Shown here piece by piece: positions 1 to 7,460 of a stretch of 12,304 nucleotides of DNA. Source of the stretch: UBA1124 sp963933095 (GTDB lineage Bacteria; Pseudomonadota; Gammaproteobacteria; Pseudomonadales; Cellvibrionaceae); the NCBI GenBank assembly GCA_963933095.1, contig CAWVSV010000071.1, positions 1 through 12,304 on the forward strand, given 5' to 3'. The notes under the pieces are model-generated. The model ran no database searches. It was not told where the DNA came from and saw only the letters and a program-made list of their open reading frames with translations. Within the stretch, counting starts at the first letter, position 1, and each line of letters begins with the position of its first letter. The position numbers were made by a program, and so were the translations under genes.

Positions 1-64
1 GACCGGACGACTCTTTAGTCAATCTGAACCCGAGCGCGACTTCTCGCCCGTCAAACCCACACAC

Positions 65-114
65 TTAAATCCAAAAAGGCCCCCTCAGTGATGAGGGGGC
101 CTTTTTGGATTTAA
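65..114 (-). terminator. Strong intrinsic terminator of the tRNA-Val/tRNA-Asp unit
   Basis: A perfect inverted repeat: arms 65-87 and 92-114 (23 bp) around a 4-base loop (88-91). The stem core is GC-rich (ccccctca against tgaggggg), flanked by A5 and T5 runs. Read on the minus strand it follows the CCA end of tRNA-Asp by two bases and has a T-run on its 3' side, as expected for an intrinsic terminator. The symmetric A/T runs mean it could also stop transcription arriving on the plus strand from left of the window. Confidence 0.9.
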
Positions 115-116
115 TA

Positions 117-193
117 TGGCGGACCGGACGGGACTCGAACCCGCGACCTCCGGCGTGACAGGCCGGCATTCTAACCAACTGAACTACCGGTCC
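117..193 (-). tRNA. tRNA-Asp (anticodon GTC)
   Basis: The minus strand folds as a standard cloverleaf. The acceptor stem GGACCGG (193-187) pairs with CCGGTCC (127-121), followed by discriminator G and an encoded CCA (119-117). A D-arm with GTTCAGTTGGTTAGAA, an anticodon loop CTGTCAC (anticodon GTC at 159-157) and a T-arm GGGTTCGAGTCCC are all readable. It closely resembles E. coli tRNA-Asp. It lies 58 bases downstream of tRNA-Val on the same strand, with no promoter visible between them, so the two are probably co-transcribed and cut apart by RNases. Confidence 0.97.
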
Positions 194-251
194 GCGGCAG
201 TCATTTGTCTCTCTCGAAACAGTCACATATTACAGCTTAACTACTTAAAAC

Positions 252-327
252 TGGTGGGTGGTACAGGGGTCGAACCTGTGACCTACGCCTTGTAAGGGCG
301 CCGCTCTACCAACTGAGCTAACCACCC
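252..327 (-). tRNA. tRNA-Val (anticodon TAC)
   Basis: On the minus strand the acceptor GGGTGGT (327-321) pairs with ACCACCC (262-256), followed by discriminator A and encoded CCA (254-252). The D-arm GCTCAGTTGGTAGAGC, the anticodon loop CTTACAA (anticodon TAC at 294-292) and the T-loop GGTTCGACC are canonical. It is the first gene of the tRNA-Val/tRNA-Asp transcript, starting about 11 bases after the predicted transcription start. Val-Asp tRNA clusters are common in gammaproteobacteria. Confidence 0.97.
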
Positions 328-344
328 CTCGTTAAGTGCCGCGA

Positions 345-372
345 ATTCTACTCATCCCACCCGCCTTGTCAA
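345..372 (-). promoter_or_regulatory. Sigma-70 promoter of the tRNA unit
   Basis: On the minus strand a consensus -35 TTGACA (372-367) is separated by 16 bases from a near-consensus -10 TAGAAT (350-345). The start would fall near 338. The bases just after the -10 are GC-rich (CGCGGC), the discriminator type found at stable-RNA promoters under stringent control. That regulation is inferred from the family pattern. Confidence 0.8.
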
Positions 373-381
373 ACCTTTTTG

Positions 382-410
382 TTGATTCTAGTGGCTAAGG
401 CGACTAATTT
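382..410 (+). promoter_or_regulatory. Possible promoter of the sensor kinase gene
   Basis: TTGATT (382-387), a 17-base spacer and TAATTT (405-410) make a moderate sigma-70 match on the plus strand, about 28 bases before the chosen GTG start. It lies back to back with the tRNA promoter. Evidence is pattern matching only. Confidence 0.3.
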
Positions 411-427
411 AACGACTAAACTTATAC

Positions 428-433
428 GGAGAG
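428..433 (+). promoter_or_regulatory. Ribosome binding site deciding the GTG start of the kinase
   Basis: GGAGAG lies 5 bases before GTG at 439. The longer reading frame from TTG at 379 has no comparable site, and only the GTG start puts a basic-hydrophobic signal sequence at the extreme N-terminus. Confidence 0.7.
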
Positions 434-438
434 CTATA

Positions 439-1941
439 GTGCGCCACCGATTTTTAATACCCATACTGCTCTATTGCACTTGCACCACTAACCTCGCGCA
501 CGCTGGCAGCGAGTTTTTAAGCAACCATGAAAAAAATGAAACCCTGCTAATTATTATTAGCGCTCTATTCATTCTACAAACACTCTTGACACTTGGCTTG
601 CAGCGCAGTCGATCGGCACACAAACGCGCCGAAAAAACGTTAAAACACTCAAAAATAGAGCTGGAGCAACGTATTGTCGACCGTACCAACAAGCTTCGAT
701 CCATTAACAACCAACTGTACGACGAAATAGCCAAGCACGAAATCACCGAAGAACTGCTGCGAGAAACCCAGGACTACCTGCACTGTATTATCAACTCCAT
801 GCCATCGGTGCTTATAGGTGTCACCAAACAGGGCTCAGTGACACACTGGAATGCCGCTGCTGAGAGTACAACCGGAATTAATACGCGCAATGCACTCGGT
901 CGGCACATAAACAAGCTCTACCCAGACCTTCCTATTACCAATGAATCTATCACCACAACAATTGACCAGGGAGTACCGCAGATAAACGAAAATATTCAGC
1001 AGGGCCATGGAAGCAATGCTCAATACAGCGATCTAGCAATATTCCCCTTAGTGTCGAGTGAAATTGTGGGCGCAGTGATACGCGTAGACGATGTAACCAT
1101 GCGCGTACGGGTAGAAAATATGATGATACAAAATGAAAAAATGCTATCTCTGGGAGAGCTAGCCGCCGGTATGGCACACGAAATCAACAACCCGCTATCA
1201 GCTATATTGCACGGTGTTCAGAATATACTTAGGCGCACCACCCCGGGACTTGCCAAAAACGACAGCACTGCTGAATCTCTGGGCGTTAAACTAGCCGATA
1301 TCCACAATTATTTGAAAGAGCGAGAGATATTTACCTTTATTGACGGCATTCGTGACGCTGGAGAACGCTCCGCTAAAATTGTTACTAACATGTTGGAATT
1401 TTCTCGCAGTAATAACCGCGAGCGCAGGTATATAAACATTCGAGAGTTAATAGAACAAACACTCGCCTTAGCCGAAAACACACTGGAGCTAAAACTCCCC
1501 GACGGCGTAAAAACTCCCCACATTCGCAAAGAGTTTACCGACAATATACCTCTTATTCCGGGTTCTGCAGCCGAGCTACAACAGGTAATTTTGAACCTTT
1601 TGAGAAATGCCAGCCAAGCCTTTAATCGCGATGACTACGACGCGCCATCACACCCAACTATAACTCTGCGTCTGCAGCTTGAAACAGACAATCTGCTTAT
1701 CGAAGTGTTAGATAACGGCCCCGGTATGCCAGAGGCCGTAAGTCGGCACATATTTGAACCCTTTTTCACCACCAAAGAAGTCGGTCAGGGCACAGGTTTG
1801 GGCTTATCGGTTTCTTACTTTATTATCACCGAGCATCACGACGGCACTATCGAGGTAAACTCAACTCCAGGCAAAGGCACATTATTCAGTATTCACCTGC
1901 CATTATGTCATGCAGTATCCGAGCTCGGTGCTCATGGCTAG
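439..1941 (+). CDS. PAS-domain membrane sensor histidine kinase (orphan)
   Basis: A 500-residue two-component sensor kinase that would autophosphorylate on histidine and pass phosphate to an unidentified response regulator. Residues 1-22 look like a cleavable signal peptide ending A-H-A. About 12 extracytoplasmic residues follow, then a membrane segment (35-54) and a charged coiled coil (about 60-115). A PAS domain spans about 118-225 (IINSMPSVLIGV start). The HisKA H-box is MAHEINNP with His247. A stretch of about 35 extra residues (263-300) separates the H-box from the helix ending NMLEFSR. The ATPase domain has the N-box NLLRNASQAF (Asn390), G1 DNGPGM (425-430), F-box EPFFTTK and G2 GQGTGLGL (449-456), so all catalytic motifs are intact. 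There is no receiver domain and no regulator gene beside it. The GTG start is chosen over TTG at 379 because of its ribosome site and signal peptide. The input signal is unknown. Confidence 0.9.
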   Translation: MRHRFLIPILLYCTCTTNLAHAGSEFLSNHEKNETLLIIISALFILQTLLTLGLQRSRSAHKRAEKTLKHSKIELEQRIVDRTNKLRSINNQLYDEIAKHEITEELLRETQDYLHCIINSMPSVLIGVTKQGSVTHWNAAAESTTGINTRNALGRHINKLYPDLPITNESITTTIDQGVPQINENIQQGHGSNAQYSDLAIFPLVSSEIVGAVIRVDDVTMRVRVENMMIQNEKMLSLGELAAGMAHEINNPLSAILHGVQNILRRTTPGLAKNDSTAESLGVKLADIHNYLKEREIFTFIDGIRDAGERSAKIVTNMLEFSRSNNRERRYINIRELIEQTLALAENTLELKLPDGVKTPHIRKEFTDNIPLIPGSAAELQQVILNLLRNASQAFNRDDYDAPSHPTITLRLQLETDNLLIEVLDNGPGMPEAVSRHIFEPFFTTKEVGQGTGLGLSVSYFIITEHHDGTIEVNSTPGKGTLFSIHLPLCHAVSELGAHG

Positions 1942-4298
1942 TTTTGTAACTGTGCCAACCGGGTCACCTCTAATGCCTTACTAATAGCTTTGGGCGTATC
2001 TACTGGCATGATTTTCCGCTCAGCGGCGGTCATGTTTTGCACACTTGCTAACATGCGTTCGCGCCAGCTTCGGCTGGGTTCACCCAATCCAACCTGACTG
2101 TAATCACACACGCCCTGTGGAAATATCAACTGCAAGCGAGATGTATGCGGCAACATATCGATCTCACCATAAGTGCCTCCGGCAACTGCCGCCTCCACCG
2201 GTCGTAATTGACACTTAAATAAGTCCCCAGCGATGGCACCACCGGCAATCTCACGTGAGGTTTTATTATTTGGATAAATATCCATACAGGCCCCGCTAGG
2301 AAGACCATTCCAAGCGCCATCCCAAACAGAGTCGCCCGCCGCTAAAACATTTCCGGCGCCGTCGAAGCACTTATCAAGAACATCTGCCGGTTTGCTCTCG
2401 GACCAATCTAGACTTGGATCTGTGCGGGCATTCTCTATCCAGCGACCCAGTGCATTAAGCGATTCTGCAATTGGCATATGAGGTTTTCGAGTAACCCAAA
2501 CCACCTGATTATCGAATTGTCCCATAGCTTTTTGCATTCGTGAACGGCTCGAAAAAGAAGCGAAACTGTGGTGCATATCCAACTCATCATCGAGATAATG
2601 GCGCAAATCAATAATTGGTATATCGATGTAACCACTGAACACCAGACCAGCATTAAAGGCCCCAGCTATTGCAGATTCGTTACCTTCCGAGCGTCGAGCC
2701 ACACCGTCAACTGGACTGCTATAGTGATTTTGCTCACTCCATGCGGAAAAATCCGCCGAAAACCAATCTTTAGCCAAAAACCACAAGCGCTCTGGCAGCA
2801 TCTCTGCAGGCGGCTTCCAGCCGCCTACACGGGCATTAAGGTGAAGAAACTCCTCTACAGTTATGCGGCCATGTTTTAATGTCTCGAGACCATATTGGAC
2901 ACCGCGATTATCCCAGGTTGAATTGGCATAACCATTTTCGCCAACGCCATACACCGTTTTAACATCCTCCCAATGCGTCCAGTGCGATTGCTTGAGTACG
3001 CTGGCAGAAAAACTGTCGGGAAAATGAATAAATGTCGGATTGTGAATAAGCTGAGTCAGGCCGCGCCAACCACGTATACACTCGGTACCGCCATTGAGAA
3101 CCCTTGACTTGCGACCACTCAAGAAATCTGCCGCCGCCGTTGCCCACTGATAGTAGTTGTAGCCACTTGCAGTTGAAGACAACCCTTCAATTTGAGCGCG
3201 GCGCGACCAATCGACCCAGTCAGAGGTGTCTGATGCTAGGCGTTCAAAGTAGTGCTCAAGAGGTTCGCAATCCATAACATAAATAGTTTGACTGGCCATA
3301 TCTGGATAGGAATAAAGTGCGACAGCACCATCGATTAGCCCAGGGTTATTTTGACCAAACAAATACTGCTGAATAGCACCACCGGAACCACCAATACCCA
3401 GCGTATAACGCGGCTTGCCATAAAGGCCTACAAACTGCCGTTTCACCCTTAAAGCTGTGTCTTCGGCTAGCCAGATATTATAGTGATTGCTGGTTTGATT
3501 GGCCGTGGAGTAGACTATTGCATAACCTTCCGACAATTGCTGGCGCCTTCGTTTTAGCACGTCTTTGGGCTTTAAATTACCTTGCCGCCGCCCGATACCC
3601 ACACCGCCGCGAAGTTGATACACCAATTTGCCATTCCAAAGTTTACCGCTGGGCATAGCCAAATTGTCCTCGACCGAAGCCAAAACCGCAATTGCATAGA
3701 TAAAACGATTAATAGTGCCCGTCTCAAAGCGGACAATAAAATCCCGTTCAACCCCATCTACAGTTATTCGGGCTATATCGTTATCAGCCTCCTCTATCGG
3801 AAAAAAATACGCACTGCCGAGGCGATTATAATAATAGCCCGCGCGCGTTACTCGCAGACAATCTTTGCTATAGCCAACAATCGACTCAGTTTTCATTGCA
3901 TCATCGTTTAGGGCGTATATAGGAATACCCAAGCCCTGTTGATTGTCGACCAGCGGCTGTTCACGCTCGCCACTATCGGTGTAGCGCGACTGATCATCAC
4001 CGCAGAGAAAGGGGTATTGTAGATCGCCGGCAAACAGAGGAATTACCGGCCCTTGCTTGCCCAGCGTAATCGGAAATTCAAAATCATCGTCGGGCCTACC
4101 AGAAAGTCGTGGATGTTCACCGGTATAGGCCGGCAAAGGATTACGCAGCTGCGGCGGAGCCGACAGTACCGGTGCCACACCCCGCCCTCCTAACTTAGGT
4201 ATTTGGCTGTATGCATAACTTAGCGCCACCACCCCAATTAACATAAATACAGATACAACAGAACCCAAAATCCAGCCAGTACGACGCAGTAAAGTCAT
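1938..4298 (-). CDS. DUF6351-type membrane-anchored alpha/beta-hydrolase
   Basis: A 786-residue protein resembling the DUF6351 family of uncharacterised, tannase/esterase-like alpha/beta-hydrolases; substrate unknown. A basic N-terminus and one hydrophobic segment (about 9-29) indicate a signal anchor or uncleaved signal peptide, placing the bulk in the periplasm. The probable nucleophile is Ser305 in GIGGSGGAIQQ, which fits G-x-S-x-G. Acid and histidine candidates lie in the stretch at 559-578 (Asp559, Asp564, His576/His577), followed by an S/R-rich segment typical of the family. Eight cysteines, an even number, would suit disulfides outside the cytoplasm. The ATG at 4298 has a good GAGGA site and is preferred to an in-frame TTG six bases upstream that abuts that site. 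The gene stands alone, converging on the kinase gene and diverging from trmA. The family call is from memory of its motifs; hydrolase assignment is firmer than any substrate. Confidence 0.75.
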   Translation of the reverse strand: MTLLRRTGWILGSVVSVFMLIGVVALSYAYSQIPKLGGRGVAPVLSAPPQLRNPLPAYTGEHPRLSGRPDDDFEFPITLGKQGPVIPLFAGDLQYPFLCGDDQSRYTDSGEREQPLVDNQQGLGIPIYALNDDAMKTESIVGYSKDCLRVTRAGYYYNRLGSAYFFPIEEADNDIARITVDGVERDFIVRFETGTINRFIYAIAVLASVEDNLAMPSGKLWNGKLVYQLRGGVGIGRRQGNLKPKDVLKRRRQQLSEGYAIVYSTANQTSNHYNIWLAEDTALRVKRQFVGLYGKPRYTLGIGGSGGAIQQYLFGQNNPGLIDGAVALYSYPDMASQTIYVMDCEPLEHYFERLASDTSDWVDWSRRAQIEGLSSTASGYNYYQWATAAADFLSGRKSRVLNGGTECIRGWRGLTQLIHNPTFIHFPDSFSASVLKQSHWTHWEDVKTVYGVGENGYANSTWDNRGVQYGLETLKHGRITVEEFLHLNARVGGWKPPAEMLPERLWFLAKDWFSADFSAWSEQNHYSSPVDGVARRSEGNESAIAGAFNAGLVFSGYIDIPIIDLRHYLDDELDMHHSFASFSSRSRMQKAMGQFDNQVVWVTRKPHMPIAESLNALGRWIENARTDPSLDWSESKPADVLDKCFDGAGNVLAAGDSVWDGAWNGLPSGACMDIYPNNKTSREIAGGAIAGDLFKCQLRPVEAAVAGGTYGEIDMLPHTSRLQLIFPQGVCDYSQVGLGEPSRSWRERMLASVQNMTAAERKIMPVDTPKAISKALEVTRLAQLQN

Positions 4299-4305
4299 CG
4301 ACAAT

Positions 4306-4310
4306 TCCTC
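4306..4310 (-). promoter_or_regulatory. Ribosome binding site of the DUF6351 gene
   Basis: GAGGA on the minus strand lies 7 bases before ATG at 4298. It selects this ATG over the TTG at 4304, which would sit directly against the site. Confidence 0.7.
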
Positions 4311-4328
4311 GGCAGCGCATTTAAGTTA

Positions 4329-4334
4329 AGTATA
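4329..4334 (-). promoter_or_regulatory. Possible -10 box for the DUF6351 gene
   Basis: TATACT on the minus strand lies about 30 bases upstream of the ATG. No good -35 stands at 16-18 bases spacing, so the promoter is weakly supported. Confidence 0.25.
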
Positions 4335-4406
4335 GAATCGCTTCGAGCAATGTGCCTAAAACTCCAGCAAGTACATACAGACCAAGATAAACCTGCACAA
4401 TGTATC

Positions 4407-4412
4407 TATAAT
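4407..4412 (+). promoter_or_regulatory. Possible -10 box for trmA
   Basis: A consensus TATAAT lies 30 bases before the trmA ATG. The -35 position (around 4384-4389, aagata) is poor, so this is either a weak promoter or one needing help. It lies within the 144-base divergent gap between the hydrolase gene and trmA. Confidence 0.4.
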
Positions 4413-4442
4413 CCGCACAATTCTTCAAGAACACTAAGCGCC

Positions 4443-5543
4443 ATGACTTTAAACACCACCCAGCCAGACGAATACGATCAGCAGCTAGAACAGAAAAGCA
4501 CACAGCTGCGCGAGCTATTCCAACACTATGGCCCGCCCGATCTTGAAATCTACGACTCTCCAAGAGAGCACTACCGCATGCGCGCCGAATTTAAAATTTG
4601 GCAGCAGGGCGACAGCGCCAGCTATGCCATGTTTGCGCCCGGCGAGTACAAAAAACCCTATCTGATCAAGGATTTTCCCGTTGCTGCAGAGCGCATCAAC
4701 GAACTGATGCCGACCCTGCTGGCTGAAATTAACCGGTCTGAGCTACTGCGACAGCGCCTGTTCAGCGCCGAATTTCTGACCACATTAAAGGGTGAAGCAC
4801 TCATCACACTGATTTATCACAAGCCACTGGGTGACGACTGGAAAACTGAAGCAGAGCAGGTGAAAACCAGACTGGGTATCGATATTATTGGCCGCTCGCG
4901 CAAACAAAAACTAGTTTTAGGTCAGGATTTTGTCACCGAGACGCTAAAAGTCGATGGCGAAACGTTCTACTACCAACAGGTCGAAGCTAGTTTTACTCAA
5001 CCCAACGCCAAAGTGTGCGAAAAGATGCTCGACTGGGCCGCGGACTGCACCAAAGGCTCAACGGGAGATTTACTCGAGCTTTACTGCGGTAACGGAAACT
5101 TTACCATCCCGCTGTCTCGACACTTTAAACAAGTACTAGCGACCGAGATATCCAAGACATCGGTAAATTCGGCGCAATATAATTTTAAGCTGAATCATGT
5201 AGAGAACGCCCAAATTGTACGCATGGCCAGCGAGGAATTCTCCCAAGCAATGGACAAAGTGCGCAGTTTTAGACGCCTACAAGATATTGACCTCGACAGC
5301 TACGAGTTCAGTACAGTACTCGTGGACCCGCCTCGTGCAGGGGTTGATGAACACACTATTAACATCATCAAGCGCTTCGATAACATTATTTATATATCGT
5401 GTAATCCGCAAACCCTGCTGCGCGACTTAGCAGCCATTAGTGACAGCCACGAAATAGAGCGCTTTGCCCTGTTCGATCAGTTCCCTTACACACACCATAT
5501 GGAAGCGGGAATGCTACTGAGGAAAAAACAAACGCAGATGTGA
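4443..5543 (+). CDS. trmA: tRNA (uracil-54-C5)-methyltransferase TrmA
   Basis: Makes ribothymidine at position 54 of the tRNA T-loop using S-adenosylmethionine; cytoplasmic. The protein is 366 residues, the same as E. coli TrmA. The N-terminal half holds the conserved MRAEFKIW stretch (46-53) and SFTQPN (about 183-188). The SAM-binding motif is LLELYCGNGNF (210-220) and DPPRAG is at 295-300. The catalytic Cys320 sits in YISCNPQTL, and the general base Glu354 in HHMEAGMLL, equivalent to E. coli Cys324 and Glu358. The frame is open from 4350, but the ATG at 4443 matches the family N-terminus (TEQY/DEYDQQL-like) and length. Its ribosome site is weak (taag, 4 bases away). It ends 6 bases from the stop of the convergent DUF2489 gene, with no separate terminator visible. 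Confidence 0.96.
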   Translation: MTLNTTQPDEYDQQLEQKSTQLRELFQHYGPPDLEIYDSPREHYRMRAEFKIWQQGDSASYAMFAPGEYKKPYLIKDFPVAAERINELMPTLLAEINRSELLRQRLFSAEFLTTLKGEALITLIYHKPLGDDWKTEAEQVKTRLGIDIIGRSRKQKLVLGQDFVTETLKVDGETFYYQQVEASFTQPNAKVCEKMLDWAADCTKGSTGDLLELYCGNGNFTIPLSRHFKQVLATEISKTSVNSAQYNFKLNHVENAQIVRMASEEFSQAMDKVRSFRRLQDIDLDSYEFSTVLVDPPRAGVDEHTINIIKRFDNIIYISCNPQTLLRDLAAISDSHEIERFALFDQFPYTHHMEAGMLLRKKQTQM

Positions 5544-5549
5544 CCCTAG

Positions 5550-5999
5550 TTAAAAACTGCGCCCGAGAATTCGCTTGGCCGCAGACTGCACAAATTCTCG
5601 GTGCTGCTGTTCCAGTTTTTCACGCTCACGCTGCAGGTTGTTTTGCTCGCTACGGGTAAGTTTTTTCCACTCGGCCAAAACTGGAATATGCGCTGTGGCA
5701 TCAGCCAATTGATAAAAAGCCGAGAATTCTTCCCGAATAGATTCATCCACACTCAAAGTATTCAACAAACCTCTTATGCGAATACTGGCCTCGGTAAAAG
5801 TCAACTGATCCACACCGCAACTCTTTGCTAATATTTGAATACTGGAATTCACTTGCTCGCGTTTCTCTTTTGCCTGTTCTTGCAACTCAAGCTGAGCGGC
5901 GCTCTGTCGGCGCTCTTTTTTACGCAAAAGAAAGTGCAAATAACCCGCATAAGCGGCTAGTCCAAAAACCGTTAATACCGCTGTAATTATAAAAAACAT
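5550..5999 (-). CDS. DUF2489 family membrane protein
   Basis: A 149-residue protein of unknown function that looks like the DUF2489 family. One hydrophobic segment (3-24) is followed by basic residues (RKKERR), giving an inner-membrane protein with a cytoplasmic tail. Residues 26-50 are charged and helical. The family-like core is LADATAHIPVLAEWKKL (98-114), followed by an R/E-rich helix to the end (REREKLEQQHREF). The ATG at 5999 is preceded by GAGG with 5-base spacing. It lies 35 bases downstream of rmuC on the same strand and is probably in the same operon. Its role cannot be inferred beyond membrane attachment. Confidence 0.8.
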   Translation of the reverse strand: MFFIITAVLTVFGLAAYAGYLHFLLRKKERRQSAAQLELQEQAKEKREQVNSSIQILAKSCGVDQLTFTEASIRIRGLLNTLSVDESIREEFSAFYQLADATAHIPVLAEWKKLTRSEQNNLQREREKLEQQHREFVQSAAKRILGRSF

Positions 6000-6031
6000 C
6001 TACACCTCACTTCATTAAACCACTGACCTAA

Positions 6032-6045
6032 ATTCTATATAGAAT
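6032..6045. repeat. Perfect 14-bp palindrome over the rmuC stop codon
   Basis: ATTCTATATAGAAT is its own reverse complement and includes the rmuC TAG stop (6037-6035). It lies in the short rmuC-DUF2489 gap. It is all weak pairs in the centre with no T-run, so it is not a convincing terminator. It could be a protein site, an RNA processing element or chance. Confidence 0.4.
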
Positions 6046-7372
6046 CGGCCATATCCAATTTATCCTGAGCTATTGCCCGCTTAGTTTTGGCGCCCTGCTG
6101 CTTTATTTTTTCAACTCGGCGCAGTAAATTTCCGCGCCCATCACTCAATCGACTACACGTCACATTGTAGGCCTGCTGTGACTTACTTAAGTAACGACCT
6201 ACCTCATCTAAAGACTCGAGCAGCAAGACAAACTGATCGTAAAGCCCCCCAGCTTCTACAGCCATTTTCTCAGCATTCTTATTTTGCTTTTCATAGCGCC
6301 AGATACTCTCCACTGCTCTCAGCGTCGCCATCAGTGTGGTGGGGCTAACCAGAATAACCTGCCGTTCATAAGCCTCTCGAAACAGTGACGAATCCTTTTG
6401 AAGCGCGAGCATGAATGCTGCCTCTATGGGCACGAAAACAAACACGAAATCGAGACTGCGAACACCTTCAAGGTTCTCGTAAGATTTAAGGCTCAACCCT
6501 TTTATATGAGCGCGCATAGAGGCCAAATGCTTTTTTGCGAAACGATCAGCCCCGACACCCTCAGCGGCTGAGCAGTAGCGTTCATAATCGAGCATCGACA
6601 CTTTGGCATCAATAATTATATCCCGTCCCTCGGGCAGGCGCACAATAACATCTGGATTACGGCGGCGCCCCTCGCCGTCACACAAAGCTACCTGAACGTC
6701 GTATTCACGGCCTTTTTGCATGCCGGACTCCTCCAACAAGCGTTCCAATATCACCTCACCCCAGTCGCCCTGAACTTTATTATCCCCTTTAAGCGCACGC
6801 GCAAGATTGACCGCATCTTCGCCGATCTTTAATGTCTGTCCTTGTAACTCGGCAATCTGGCCCGCCAATTTGTTGCGCTCGGCGTTCTCGCGGTCATAGA
6901 CATGATCCACTCGACGGCGAAACTCTTGCAGCTGCTCTTGCAGTGGTTGCACACTACTTGCCAGCAGAGATTGGCTCTGTTTATCGGAGCGTTGTTGGCG
7001 CTCATCAAAAATTTTAGCGGCTAAATTTTCAAACTGCAGTGACATGTCACTTTTTGCCTGTTTAAGCGTCAGCAACTGCTGCGAAAAGTGTTGTTTCTCG
7101 CTCTCACCACGAGTTTTGAGCACCGCATAGGCTTTTTCTGTGGCAGCCAAACGCAACTGTTGCACCTGAAACTCAGACGTTTGATCATCTGACTGCGCGC
7201 TCAAACGCCCGTTATCACTGACGAGTGACAGCCCCCGTTGGCGCTCGAGAGCGAGTTCATTTTGCAAGGCTTGCAAATTTTTAGCTTGTATTTGACGGGC
7301 ATACAGCAACCATATAATCACCATGAAACTGCAACCCCCTAAAAGCCACCACGGCCCTAACTCCAACGTCAC
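6035..7372 (-). CDS. rmuC: DNA recombination protein RmuC
   Basis: A 445-residue RmuC homologue (E. coli about 475). In E. coli, loss of RmuC raises inversion of short inverted repeats, and the protein is a predicted nuclease limiting such rearrangements. An N-terminal membrane segment (about 8-24) is followed by a long charged coiled coil (about 28-185) and then the RmuC domain. The domain carries GDWGEVILERLLE (202-214), NPDVIVRLPEGRDIIIDAKVS (239-259, with Asp241, Asp255 and Lys257) and FVFVFVPIEAAF, resembling a PD-(D/E)xK nuclease core. The GTG start has a GGGGA site 6 bases upstream; the nearby ATG at 7377 is immediately followed by TAG, so cannot serve. It is the first gene of a probable rmuC-DUF2489 operon and diverges from the TPR-murI unit across 140 bases. 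Confidence 0.95.
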   Translation of the reverse strand: MTLELGPWWLLGGCSFMVIIWLLYARQIQAKNLQALQNELALERQRGLSLVSDNGRLSAQSDDQTSEFQVQQLRLAATEKAYAVLKTRGESEKQHFSQQLLTLKQAKSDMSLQFENLAAKIFDERQQRSDKQSQSLLASSVQPLQEQLQEFRRRVDHVYDRENAERNKLAGQIAELQGQTLKIGEDAVNLARALKGDNKVQGDWGEVILERLLEESGMQKGREYDVQVALCDGEGRRRNPDVIVRLPEGRDIIIDAKVSMLDYERYCSAAEGVGADRFAKKHLASMRAHIKGLSLKSYENLEGVRSLDFVFVFVPIEAAFMLALQKDSSLFREAYERQVILVSPTTLMATLRAVESIWRYEKQNKNAEKMAVEAGGLYDQFVLLLESLDEVGRYLSKSQQAYNVTCSRLSDGRGNLLRRVEKIKQQGAKTKRAIAQDKLDMADSI

Positions 7373-7378
7373 TACATT

Positions 7379-7383
7379 TCCCC
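7379..7383 (-). promoter_or_regulatory. Ribosome binding site fixing the rmuC GTG start
   Basis: GGGGA on the minus strand lies 6 bases before GTG at 7372. The sequence ATGTAGTG places an ATG-TAG start-stop pair immediately before the GTG, leaving GTG as the only usable start here. Confidence 0.65.
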
Positions 7384-7460
7384 AAGTAAAGAATATTTTT
7401 GATTTATCCCCTGTTTACAATAGCGCTTGTTATTATGCCAACTTAAACACAGCGCACAAC

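Noticed and set aside
379..438. Longer kinase reading frame from TTG 379
   Set aside because: No ribosome site, and it overlaps the predicted kinase promoter and puts 20 hydrophilic-basic residues before a good signal peptide. GTG 439 has GGAGAG at correct spacing.
2568..3911. Plus-strand open frames of about 100 codons at 2568-2879 and 3582-3911
   Set aside because: They lie antisense to the DUF6351 gene, have no recognisable domains, and their composition is that of shadow frames.
4350..4442. 31-residue N-terminal extension of TrmA
   Set aside because: The family N-terminus and the 366-residue length match ATG 4443; the extension covers the probable promoter region.
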